NCBI GenBank assembly: GCA_965237995.1
Contig: CBDEGO010000002.1
Span: 62,001 to 126,000, forward strand
DNA: 64,000 nucleotides
Source of the DNA: JAAELZ01 sp965237995
GTDB lineage: Bacteria; Pseudomonadota; Gammaproteobacteria; Arenicellales; Poriferihabitantaceae
Direction of reading: 5' to 3'
Each line of letters begins with the position of its first letter. Positions within the stretch are counted from its first letter, which is position 1. The notes under the pieces are model-generated. The model was not told the origin of the DNA and searched no databases. It was given only the letters and a program-made list of their open reading frames with translations. Below, in pieces: positions 15,622-23,481 of the stretch. A program made the position numbers and the translations under genes.

Positions 15622-15700
15622 CCTAACAAGGCGCTGCACTGGATGCCAATAGATATAAACACTATAATTCTTAGCCACATTCAAAACTGCGGGGCGATTC
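15622..15700 (+). other. truncated terminal attC and end of array
   Basis: The R'' box CCTAAC at 15622 is the exact complement of the cassette 13 core GTTAGG, followed by AAGGCGCTGCACTGG, a familiar attC left arm. No matching right arm or GTTRRRY core is visible before the convergent minus-strand gene at 15707. The array has therefore been cut here, presumably by deletion or insertion of the neighbouring block. Confidence 0.7.
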
Positions 15701-15706
15701 ATTAAG

Positions 15707-16150
15707 CTAATATTGATGTTTCAGTATTGTTGTACCTATATTTGTCGTATATGTAACTGTTAAAGTAGGATTTTGATTGCTAGTACATATAAATGTCGGC
15801 GAAGGTATAAATTGAATATCTAATCTTGAGCCAGCACTTATAGTGATTGGAAGTGCAACATCTTCTTTCCAAATTACCGATCCTATATCAGCTGTCACAG
15901 CTATAGATTCTAATGTTAACTGAGCAGTGCCTATATTCTGAAGTTGTACAAATAAACTTTCTATAGAGCCAGATTCATTTTGGGCACAAAAAACAAAACC
16001 CGGTGGCGGCGGAGTAACATCAATTAGAGATGGTGAAGATGTCTGTGCATGTACCGGCAGCATTACTGACGTTACCAAAGGTGTAGCCCATACTGGTAAC
16101 ACACCACACATCGTTAAAAGTTTTCTACGCTTGGGGTATTTATTTTTCAT
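15707..16150 (-). CDS. exported protein with W-ATP...LP-x-HA leader, subtilase partner
   Basis: This 147-residue protein has a twin-arginine-like leader (KRRKLLTMCGVLPVWATP) continuing SVMLPVHAQTSS, with likely cleavage after HA. The mature domain is beta-rich, with LFVQLQNIGTAQLTLESI suggestive of an Ig-like or choice-of-anchor domain and two Cys (FVFCAQN, FICTSN) that could pair. Its start codon overlaps the subtilase stop (TAATG at 16148-16152), so the two are translationally coupled. The leader resembles that of the protein at 17901. The function is unknown; it may be a substrate, an inhibitor or a surface partner of the protease. Confidence 0.65.
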   Translation of the reverse strand: MKNKYPKRRKLLTMCGVLPVWATPLVTSVMLPVHAQTSSPSLIDVTPPPPGFVFCAQNESGSIESLFVQLQNIGTAQLTLESIAVTADIGSVIWKEDVALPITISAGSRLDIQFIPSPTFICTSNQNPTLTVTYTTNIGTTILKHQY

Positions 16151-17748
16151 TAGTCTAATAGATAGTATATAGGAGCTAGGTTGGTTGGTGTATATAAGCC
16201 CAACGATTTAGCTGCCTTAATAATATCTGGTACGGTCGATATCGTTCGGGTTAAGTCGCTTGTTTGAGGCGAGCCTGTTGTCGTCAGTAATTGCCTCATG
16301 ACAAGGGGACTTAGCACGGGCAAGCCTTGAGCTTTTAACATTCCTTGTATAGCCGCAACAGACGCGGCTACTATTGGTGAGGCTGATGATGTTCCATCAA
16401 ATGAATTTGTATAGGTAGCATTTGGGCCTCCGTTATATAAGTTCGCATTATGGCCAAGAGTTGCAACGCCAATCCCCCGTGCATGCGAATCTATTCTATC
16501 GCCGTGTGGACTATAACAAGTTGGCCTATGATCACTAGGTGGTTTGCGGCCAGCAGCTACAATTATTGCTCCTGAATCTCTAGTGGCTCTGTTAAAACGG
16601 TTTAACAAAGAAGCGTGATCTAAATTAATTCCTCCGTTTCCACCCGCTTCGACTACTACAATACCATTACCCGTAGCAGTTTGAATGGCCGAAAATACTG
16701 CATTCTCCCACTCTGTGGGGCCATACGGAGCTATTGCAAAACTACAAGTATCATTCTGTGCACTGATCGGCAAGGGTGTTTGCTGTTCGATTAAAATAAT
16801 ATCGCCAGCATCTAAATGGGAAATAGATGAGAGTATCGCGTGAGGCAAATTAAACGGGCCGGTAGCGAAGCTACTCATCAAACCCAGTTCTGCCCCATAT
16901 GCGATACCCGTTACGCCTATATTATTATTTTTCGCAGATAATATACCTGCTACGGCTGTTCCGTGGCCATCACCATAACCACTAAAAAAGCCGCCACTTA
17001 CGAAAAAAGTATCGGGAAAGTCTTCATGTTGAATATTCCAATCATATTCAATGTCCATAATTTTAATGTTTGAACCTGATCCACCCGATATGCTCCACGC
17101 AGTTAAGGCCCCGACACCATCCGCATGGTCTGTACTAGATACTGCTCTAGGAAGATACGTTTGTTGACTTTGAAAATTTGGTGACGGTGGTTCGACAGGT
17201 GGTGATATGGGTTGGATAGATTCAATCATTTTGAGCTTTTCTACGCTACGAATGAATTGTTCTACATCAGAAAATACTGTTTTTTCCTTAAAATTAATAT
17301 CATAAAACTGCGTTAAATCGCTAATGCTTTGCTTCAGCGTAGTTTCTGCATTTTTTCTAAGTCGATTAAGCTCTGCCGTTGTATGGCCCAAAAATGTATT
17401 TCGCGGGGCAATACCTAATTTGGAGATACTTGAATTTAGTGAGTTAAGCTCCGCTCTAAGTTCGCCTAGAGTGAAAGGTGCATCTAAAGGGAGTGGGAAA
17501 ACTCTTGGTGACTCTGCTAAATTGCTGAAGAATTGAGCTTTGGAATTTAAAACCATAGGCGTTGTGGTTGCCGTATTTGAATTATTGTTCCCGTTAAGGC
17601 TTAAATCAATAGCCGCTCCGTCTACAAATTTAAGTGTGATTTTGCCGACCAGAAAATCCTTCTCGTAATTTATTCTTTGAGCCATCGCTGAATTGCTAAT
17701 GGTTAACCCTACTAAAATTATAAATACAGCTAATATCTTGTTTTCCAT
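16150..17748 (-). CDS. secreted subtilisin-like serine protease (S8)
   Basis: This 532-residue exported protease has a signal peptide at residues 1-23 (ending NSAMA). An N-terminal region of about 180 residues, partly helical, is likely the propeptide. The S8 domain follows from about 200. The catalytic triad is Asp232 (IKIMDIEYD), His262 (DGHGTAVAGIL) and Ser454 (GTSSASPIVA), with the oxyanion Asn371 in AGGNGG. The tail ends LAPIYYLLD. A 152-bp gap without a gene separates it from the upstream gene. It presumably works outside the inner membrane on unknown targets, possibly the co-encoded small proteins. Confidence 0.88.
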   Translation of the reverse strand: MENKILAVFIILVGLTISNSAMAQRINYEKDFLVGKITLKFVDGAAIDLSLNGNNNSNTATTTPMVLNSKAQFFSNLAESPRVFPLPLDAPFTLGELRAELNSLNSSISKLGIAPRNTFLGHTTAELNRLRKNAETTLKQSISDLTQFYDINFKEKTVFSDVEQFIRSVEKLKMIESIQPISPPVEPPSPNFQSQQTYLPRAVSSTDHADGVGALTAWSISGGSGSNIKIMDIEYDWNIQHEDFPDTFFVSGGFFSGYGDGHGTAVAGILSAKNNNIGVTGIAYGAELGLMSSFATGPFNLPHAILSSISHLDAGDIILIEQQTPLPISAQNDTCSFAIAPYGPTEWENAVFSAIQTATGNGIVVVEAGGNGGINLDHASLLNRFNRATRDSGAIIVAAGRKPPSDHRPTCYSPHGDRIDSHARGIGVATLGHNANLYNGGPNATYTNSFDGTSSASPIVAASVAAIQGMLKAQGLPVLSPLVMRQLLTTTGSPQTSDLTRTISTVPDIIKAAKSLGLYTPTNLAPIYYLLD

Positions 17749-17900
17749 ATCAAATCCTATTGGTTAATTACTTGTTCCCCATGCCGGCATGACCTCGTAG
17801 TGTTGCTTTTCGTTTCTGCGGTCGGGGCTAGTGCAATACAATTACTCGGACACACTGTATTTTATCTACTGAGCTCATTTATTTTTAACCTAGTCTCAAG

Positions 17901-18389
17901 CTACCCCAAAGTACAAGTCGATAACAATGGCGGCACTGAAACCGCACTTCTAGCACTTGGAACAGTTAGAGAAATTCTTTCTTGTTTGTTATTGATGAAA
18001 AGATCTATTTGGAGAGAAATTGAACTGTCACTAACAGCGCTAACATGTCCTGTAGCGTCAGAAGATAGTTCGCCACAAGAAGAAGAGGCACGAATTGGAG
18101 AAATGAACCCTACCCTATCTATTTCCCCTGCGATACGAACATTCTCAGCTAAGTTCTGTAGCAAGACGGGAACAGCCCCATTTTGACGCAGAGTTACAAT
18201 GGCCAACCAGTCTTGAAGATTAGTAAACGGACTAGGCGAAGAGGCCATACCAGAATAAAGAGTATCAGCAGTTGTCATAGCGTGTGCTGGTATAGCTACT
18301 ATTGAAATAACAGGAGTCGTCCACATAGCTTTAGACGAAATTGTTGCTGTACCAACTAGAGATGATTTTAGTAATTTACGTCGTTGCAT
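17901..18389 (-). CDS. exported protein with RRKLLK leader and W-TTP...IP-AHA motif
   Basis: This 162-residue protein has a Tat-like N-terminus (MQRRKLLKSSLVGTATISS) followed by WTTPVISIVAIPAHA, the same kind of leader as the protein at 15707. The mature part is Ser-rich with a Cys in SSSCGELSS and a C-terminal Cys in LLSTCTLG. No domain is recognised. The gene starts 2 bases after the stop of 18392, so they are co-transcribed. Weak overall similarity with the 15707 product in length and leader suggests paralogues. Confidence 0.62.
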   Translation of the reverse strand: MQRRKLLKSSLVGTATISSKAMWTTPVISIVAIPAHAMTTADTLYSGMASSPSPFTNLQDWLAIVTLRQNGAVPVLLQNLAENVRIAGEIDRVGFISPIRASSSCGELSSDATGHVSAVSDSSISLQIDLFINNKQERISLTVPSARSAVSVPPLLSTCTLG

Positions 18390-18391
18390 AA

Positions 18392-18883
18392 TTAAAGTCC
18401 TATTGCGATGTTTCCTGAAAGCTCTCCTTCAGGCGAGTCACTCTCAGTTGCTAGAATGACGTCAAAAAAACCACCGCATTTGTATGCTCGTTTTGCACCG
18501 CTTTTTATTACAAATGTTGTGCAAGCTCTTGGCTTTATCTTAACGGGTAGTTTGGGAGCAACTAAAGTTGCGAATTGGAGTCTTTCCTCTCCAGCGAAGA
18601 AATTTGTTATCTTTATTACTTCTTCTTCATCGTTACAGATCTTGAATGAAGAACGAGGTTTGCTTTCTCCAGAGCAACCGTAGTCCTTACTAATTACCTT
18701 CCTAGGTGCTTTTTTAATATGATTTTTTAGTATCGAGCCACAACTATCTATGGTTTCGCATGTGCTAGTTGCGGTTTTACTTTCTGTTTGAGCCAGCGCA
18801 TTCTGGATTGTTAAACCTAGTGTCGTTCCTATTACTAAACTTGCACACACTGCAAATCGTAAATTAATTCTATATGTTGACAT
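18392..18883 (-). CDS. secreted Cys-containing protein of unknown function
   Basis: This 163-residue protein has a signal peptide (RFAVCASLVIGTTLGL ... NALA, cleavage near residue 31). The mature region holds at least six Cys (STCETIDSCGS, YGCSG, KICND, RACTTF, YKCGG), compatible with disulfides in the periplasm or outside. Lys/Arg-rich segments lie between them. The family is unknown. It is flanked 8 bp downstream of the BNR gene and 2 bp upstream of the next gene, so it belongs to the same minus-strand operon. Confidence 0.6.
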   Translation of the reverse strand: MSTYRINLRFAVCASLVIGTTLGLTIQNALAQTESKTATSTCETIDSCGSILKNHIKKAPRKVISKDYGCSGESKPRSSFKICNDEEEVIKITNFFAGEERLQFATLVAPKLPVKIKPRACTTFVIKSGAKRAYKCGGFFDVILATESDSPEGELSGNIAIGL

Positions 18884-18891
18884 AATTCCCT

Positions 18892-20011
18892 CTAATTATT
18901 TGTGAGCAAAAGATAATTCACCGGTGCCACAATTGGTGGAGCTGCAATTGCTGATAAATCTACGTCACTTTTGTGTATCTGACTGTTCTCAGTGCCGACA
19001 TATAAGACATTATTTAGTACCCCAATCGATGAAGCATTTAAAGGTGCTTGATCCACTTCCACAAAATGGGTGCCGTCTGTTCTATCAGTTCGATAAACCA
19101 TTTTATTTGTCTGTCGAAGAATATAGATAAAACCATTGTCGATAGTGTAATCAGTTATCGCTACCGTCCCCACATTGTTTGTTGCTGATCCGTTAAAGGC
19201 AACTAAACTATTTATATTATGGATAAACACAATGTGATTTTTAAATTCATTTGCTTTTCTGCTTCTTCCCCAAAATGGAAAGATGGTTGGCCCCGTTGTC
19301 CAAGAAGACCCATCATAGATACGAGTAAAGTTTTCTGCTGGTTGACCATGTATATATGTAGCTTGGGTATAAAGTTTGCCATTTAAAACTGCAGCAAGAC
19401 CAAAAAAAGAAGCAAAGCCCGGCCCTGTGAGATTTGGCAAAGTCAGTGCCGCCGTCCAAGTGCTACCTCCGTTTGTGCTGCGGCGAATCATTGGAGTTTG
19501 CGTTTGAGCACTACGGTTCACTGAATCACCGGCTATCCACAATGAGCCAGCATAGGAAACGATTTCATAAAGATGGAATGCTTCTGTAGGGCCGATGTTG
19601 GTAGCACTCTTTGCTGACCAACTGTTACCAGACCTGATTGCAAGTCCATGATTATTTGGGTTTCCCGGATCGCGTGCTACCGCGTACAATTTACCTCCAA
19701 TTGATCTAAAAACAACTGTGTTTTCATCTGAAAATGTGAATTCACAGACATAATGATGTTGCTGGTGGGGTTAGGCGACAAAATTCGGTAGGACCTGTGT
19801 TAGTGAACCAATCTCCATATCCAACAAATAAACTGCCATCGTGTTTGGTCAGTGATTGCAATGTTCTTGACAAGGCGGTTGGAGGGTTATTACTTTGAGG
19901 ATGTTGTATGATAGCAAACGGATGTGTGGCTACATAGGAAAAGCCCGCATACCCTGCCTGACAATACATCCAAAAGATAACTAAGAAAGCCCACTTAATT
20001 CGATTAAACAT
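18892..20011 (-). pseudogene. secreted BNR/Asp-box beta-propeller protein, frameshifted
   Basis: The 5' part (20011 down to 19742) gives a signal peptide (MFNRIKWAFLVIFWMYCQAGYA) and a repeat ending LTPPATSLCL-stop. From about 19756 a second frame continues YVCEFTFSDENTVVFRSIGG into the frame of 18892-19689. Joined, it is a protein of about 370 residues with repeated blades and an Asp-box STNGGSTWTA, as in sialidase-like beta-propellers. The tail reads IVAPVNYLLLTNN. The shift is not in a homopolymer. It is either an inactivating indel or a sequence error. This is the first gene of the exported-protein operon. Confidence 0.72.
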
Positions 20012-20349
20012 TCCTCATTCCCGTTTTACTGTTCTTAAACATGTACCAGATTAGTCTATAAGAAGCAATTTTGGAGAAAACATCAGCTTGCCCTAAAACT
20101 TTATAAAGAGTTTTTGTGTTGAGCCATAGGCTCTAAAGTGATCGCACCTAACGGCGCGCAAAGGCGCTGCGCCCTAAAACCAATAAACAAAAATAAACGC
20201 TAACCGTGTTCTCGCTTCGCTCCTGCCCGCACCATAGCGTCGATTTTTGTTGACTGCTTTCTCCCGCCTTTTAAATGGTTGGCATTCGCTTTAAGCGCAA
20301 CACGCTTACGCGAATTTTTAACTAACTACAACTAACGAGGTACATTACT
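20012..20349 (+). other. 338-bp intergenic region, GC-rich inverted repeats
   Basis: This is a divergent spacer between the exported-protein operon (minus) and the parB remnant (plus). It contains short inverted repeats AGGCGCTGCGCCCT (about 20161-20174) and GCTTTAAGCGC, and ends with AACGAGG as a Shine-Dalgarno for ATG 20350. Base composition is mixed compared with the AT-rich array. No gene was found. Confidence 0.45.
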
Positions 20350-20845
20350 ATGTCAAATATTATTACTTTAAAGGCAACGGATATACAATTTACGGGCTTA
20401 AATGCTCGAACATTGAAGACAATGAAAGTGAAGATAAAGGGCTTAAATCATCTATTTTACCTAAGGGCGTTTTGCAAAATTTTACAGCATTTAAGCGCGG
20501 TGGCGACCATTATGTTGTTGCTGGAAAACGCCGACTTAGCGCAGTCCTTGAACTGATCAAGCAAAAAGAATTACAAGCAGACTATTCGCTTCAGGTTAAT
20601 TTGGTTGATGAAGGTGATAGCACAGACGTTTCTTTAACTGAAAACTTTGTACGTGCGAAAATGCCCCCTTACGATCAGTTCGTCGCGTTTAATAAGCTAG
20701 TTAATTTGAGCAAATCACGGACTGGCATAGCCGCTGAATATGGCGTGAGTGTTTCTTATGTTGAACAACGTATGGCTTTGGCCTCGGTTCACGTAAAGAT
20801 ACTTAAAGCATATAAGAACGGTGATCTCGATAAGTCAGGCGCTAA
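20350..20845 (+). pseudogene. ParB-like partition protein, frameshifted and truncated
   Basis: The first frame gives IITLKATDIQFTGLNARTLK, a ParB N-terminus. After about 20425 the homology continues in another frame: EDKGLKSSILPKGVLQNFTA, FKRGGDHYVVAGKRRL (ParB box with Arg), then DVSLTENFVRAKMPPYDQFVAF and a helix-turn-helix TGIAAEYGVSVSYVEQRMAL. Around 20840 it is cut by an IS1182-type fragment. ParB of this kind is common on plasmids and integrative elements, so this may mark an old mobile element beside the integron. Confidence 0.8.
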
Positions 20846-21142
20846 GCGATTAAGCAACCAGATCAATTCAAGATTACGATTAGCTTCGCGCTCTAATTTA
20901 CGACTTGATTGAACCTTATTGAGATAGCCGTAGATATACAGCTTAAGCAGTATAGCTGGATGATACGCAGGCCTTCCTGTCGCTTGCGGTTGTGCCGATA
21001 AAAAGCCTAGATCAACCAAGTCTAACGCTTCAACAAATGCATCAATGACCCTAACTGGGTTATCTTCTTAGATGTATTCTTCAATTCGAGCAGGGAATAA
21101 AGTCGACTGGCTGCGTGATTCTCCTTCTATAAAATGACTCAT
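20840..21142 (-). pseudogene. IS1182-family transposase, N-terminal fragment with in-frame stop
   Basis: From ATG 21142 (minus) the frame reads MSHFIEGESRSQSTLFPARI, then EEYI-stop-EDNPVRVIDAFVE, then LGFLSAQPQATGRPAYHPA and LLKLYIYGYLNKVQSSRKLE, typical of the IS1182 (DUF772) N-terminus. Homology ends after LNRLAPD, fused to parB sequence. Both a nonsense codon and truncation make it inactive. Its insertion explains the loss of the parB 3' end. Confidence 0.8.
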
Positions 21143-21404
21143 TATTCAATTCAGTAACTGATTGAATTGATTATACCTTTTATGGCGTTTTCACACAGTC
21201 TGAGTATACAAGAGCCCTTCATATATTTGTGAATTTGTCATCGATAAATACTGGTAATTCACTTTCTACATATATCCATGACAGTAGATAACGGACTAAA
21301 ACTTAAGTAGTTTAGTTGGAAGGTGCTTATTTTTTCCAAAATAACAAAATATAGATAAAGGTTAAGTACTTTAGTTGGAGGTAATTATTTAGATTTCAAA
21401 AAAC
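21143..21404 (+). other. AT-rich spacer with imperfect direct repeats
   Basis: No gene is seen. Two near-identical 17-base direct repeats TAAGTAGTTTAGTTGGA (21304-21320) and TAAGTACTTTAGTTGGA (21363-21379) lie 59 bases apart. The left part probably includes the outer end of the IS1182 remnant. Confidence 0.4.
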
Positions 21405-21584
21405 TCAACGAGTTATCATATCGGCATATTTAAGTGGAATAGTTGTATGTCCAAACCCTCTTGATTCCAAAATAGATAGAGCAGTTTCGATTATTTGGTA
21501 AGCTCCGATTTTCCAGCCGATCATTAAAATAGTCCGTATATCAAGTTCTTGGCCTTCGACACTTCGTTTTGCTGCCAGAAGCAT
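21405..21584 (-). CDS. possible small protein (59 aa) or gene remnant
   Basis: The minus-strand frame from ATG 21584 gives MLLAAKRSVEGQELDIRTIL ... SILESRGFGHTTIPLKYADM and stops at 21405. The frame remains open for about 16 codons upstream without a better start, so this may be the 3' end of a longer decayed gene. It is amphipathic helix-like with no membrane segment. Family unknown. It sits between IS debris and a terminator-bounded gene. Confidence 0.3.
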   Translation of the reverse strand: MLLAAKRSVEGQELDIRTILMIGWKIGAYQIIETALSILESRGFGHTTIPLKYADMITR

Positions 21585-21799
21585 TTCTCTATTTTCTCGA
21601 CCACTATCCTCGTATTCATCTAAGCGAAAATTTTAAACTTGGCTGCTTTGGCCAATTAACCCTTAATTATTACCAAACTTTAATTCTTCACATCTATTTG
21701 ATATATAACAATATATTAAGACTGATAAATAGAAATTAAGTAAGCATTCAGATCGCTAAGCCACAATGCGCCCATACTTAATTAACATGAGGATCTCAA

Positions 21800-22243
21800 G
21801 TGATCGATAAAGCAAAACGTAATACCCTTAAGTCAGTGGCGATAACCGGCGCGGCAGTCACTACCGCATCGCTTAGCTCGATGGCATTCGCGGAAATGAT
21901 TAAACCGGTTTCACCCAACTCTGCTATTTCATTGTCCGTTGGCAAAGGCACACATAACGGCACTGTAAACGTAGTTATTCAAAACCGCAGTAACGTGCAA
22001 AAAACCATCACCCGTATGTCACCTAGCCATATAAGTACAGAGTTAGGCGAAGTGAGTTTGGAAGGTTTGCTACAAGACGGCCCGATGCTATTAGGCGCGA
22101 AGCAAGAGTTAGTGTTTTCGATGACACCTGCAAACTCTAGCCGAGCCCTATATCATTCTAAGCCAGTCCACATACATTCAAGCAATATGCTAACGGCGAC
22201 GAGCCCGATGCATCAGCCAAAAGTAGTGTGGGAAGTTGCTTAG
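21800..22243 (+). CDS. exported protein of unknown function with Tat-like leader
   Basis: This 147-residue protein has an N-terminal leader (KRNTLKSVAITGAAVTTASL, cleavage after SSMAFA). The mature domain is beta-rich with SLSVGKGTHNGTVNVVIQNR and HIHSSN and has no Cys. The GTG start at 21800 follows TGAGGATC, an acceptable Shine-Dalgarno. It is monocistronic, closed by a strong terminator at 22271. No known family. The region upstream (21585-21799) is AT-rich and holds its promoter, but no clear boxes were assigned. Confidence 0.6.
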   Translation: MIDKAKRNTLKSVAITGAAVTTASLSSMAFAEMIKPVSPNSAISLSVGKGTHNGTVNVVIQNRSNVQKTITRMSPSHISTELGEVSLEGLLQDGPMLLGAKQELVFSMTPANSSRALYHSKPVHIHSSNMLTATSPMHQPKVVWEVA

Positions 22244-22270
22244 TTAGTTAGCTAAATAAAGCAGAATTAA

Positions 22271-22297
22271 GCCGAGCGTTTGCTCGGCTTTTTTTAT
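22271..22297 (+). terminator. rho-independent terminator
   Basis: GCCGAGC-GTTT-GCTCGGC forms a perfect 7-bp GC-rich stem with a 4-base loop, followed directly by a run of T. It lies 28 bp after the stop of the gene at 21800. Confidence 0.93.
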
Positions 22298-22377
22298 AAA
22301 AGTTAACCACTATTAGTTCCGTCTAAACACTGTATTTAAAATTGACGCCACGATAAATAGATGCAGTTCATCAGACT

Positions 22378-23355
22378 TTAGAAGCTATTTTCTTCTACCT
22401 CAATGTAACAAAGGCTGACTACCCGACCAATGCCCTCATCAAAGCCCGCCCATGACGTGTACTCGCCTAAGTTTTCGATCACAATAGGTTTAATTTCAAA
22501 GTCACTTAAGCCCTCCTCATAGTGCTCTTGCACGGTTTGGTAGATAATTTGGTTTAAGTCCATCATTTGATCAATCAACTCTATCCCAGCGGTCTCACCA
22601 TGGCCAGGCACAACAACTGCGGGGTTAAGGCTGATTAAATGCGCTAAGAAATCATTAAGCCCTTGAAAGTGGCCTCCGTCCATTCGCCCAAAGCGCTTAT
22701 TGAAAACTAAATCTCCAGTAAACATCAAATCTTCTTGCCTGACGAACACCGCAATATCTGTGTTGGTATGCGCGCTTCCAGTATGATGAATTTCAAAATC
22801 AACGTCACCTATTTGCAGCACGTCACCGTTGTTGACTGCGCGGTCCGGTATTTTTGGAATAGTGCCTTTAGTCGAATTATGAGTTAGTTGCAGCATCAAG
22901 CGTATCCAGTTTTCCGCTTCGCCCTGCTCGGCAAGTTCAATCAACTGCGGGTGTCCGTACAATTGAATATTTGGATATGCCTTGACTAACGCGTGATTAC
23001 CAAGCCAGTGGTCTCCGTGAATATGTGTAGCAATACTAGCCACCACTGGGGAAGACGTTACCGACGCAATTTTCTCTAACACCATTCGCCCTATCTGCAC
23101 GCTACTGCCAGGATCAATCACCACCACGCCCTCTTTCGTTATGACAAAGCCCGGGTTATTCATGAAGCCTTGGTTCATGGCACTTGGGAACTCCAACGGC
23201 CCGTGAATAACATAAGCATTTGGGCTTATTTTCTTAAGCTGATATTTGGTAGAAATAGCTGGACCTTGTTCTGCGGCGTACAAAACACCTATACAGGATA
23301 AAAGTGCATATACGAAAATTGGAATAAAACGGGAGAGATTCATGCTTAATGACAA
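22378..23355 (-). CDS. periplasmic metallo-beta-lactamase-fold hydrolase
   Basis: This 325-residue protein has a signal peptide (residues 1-27, LLSCIGVLYAAE). The metallo-beta-lactamase motifs are complete: HIHGDH (His111, His113, Asp115, His116), the His in HHTGSAHTNTD, Asp in FTGDLVF and His in PGHGE. It resembles exported MBL-fold proteins of the SoxH or quinoprotein-associated type rather than true beta-lactamases. The substrate is unknown. It is convergent with the gene at 21800 and has an intergenic promoter region of about 126 bp upstream. Confidence 0.82.
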   Translation of the reverse strand: MSLSMNLSRFIPIFVYALLSCIGVLYAAEQGPAISTKYQLKKISPNAYVIHGPLEFPSAMNQGFMNNPGFVITKEGVVVIDPGSSVQIGRMVLEKIASVTSSPVVASIATHIHGDHWLGNHALVKAYPNIQLYGHPQLIELAEQGEAENWIRLMLQLTHNSTKGTIPKIPDRAVNNGDVLQIGDVDFEIHHTGSAHTNTDIAVFVRQEDLMFTGDLVFNKRFGRMDGGHFQGLNDFLAHLISLNPAVVVPGHGETAGIELIDQMMDLNQIIYQTVQEHYEEGLSDFEIKPIVIENLGEYTSWAGFDEGIGRVVSLCYIEVEENSF

Positions 23356-23481
23356 GAAAGAAATGAGGTTTAATTGATACTTATTTTCCCAAATTTAACG
23401 ATTGATACCAACACCCTTAAAGAGTTAGGTGTAATAGCGTTCGTCATATAAAAACCTATCGCTAATGGGAGTGCTGGATGG

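Larger units (their letters stand above)
5493..15627 (+). mobile_element. chromosomal integron cassette array (about 13 cassettes)
   Basis: Downstream of intI, twelve GTTRRRY core sites are paired with upstream RYYYAAC-type boxes at the end of each gene, and a thirteenth attC is truncated. In most cassettes the first bases (for example GTTAGAA at 9075) are exactly complementary to the R'' box at the end of the same cassette (TTCTAAC at 9535). That is the fingerprint of individually circularised cassettes. Cassette order: duplicate ORF-less unit, GNAT, secreted unknown, SGNH hydrolase, broken desaturase, secreted unknown, membrane protein, lipoprotein, ureohydrolase, transaminase, IS-rich cassette, ORF-less unit again, sulfotransferase-like. 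The dominance of one attC type (CGCTCAAG ... CCCCTTAGCTCAACGTTA) is typical of sedentary chromosomal integrons. Confidence 0.93.

Noticed and set aside
5493..15700. CRISPR array
   Set aside because: The recurring sequences are spaced by whole genes and fold as attC sites; there are no regular short spacers.
17800..18186. Plus-strand frame opposite the exported-protein gene at 17901
   Set aside because: It is antisense to a gene with clear leader and operon spacing, and looks like a shadow.
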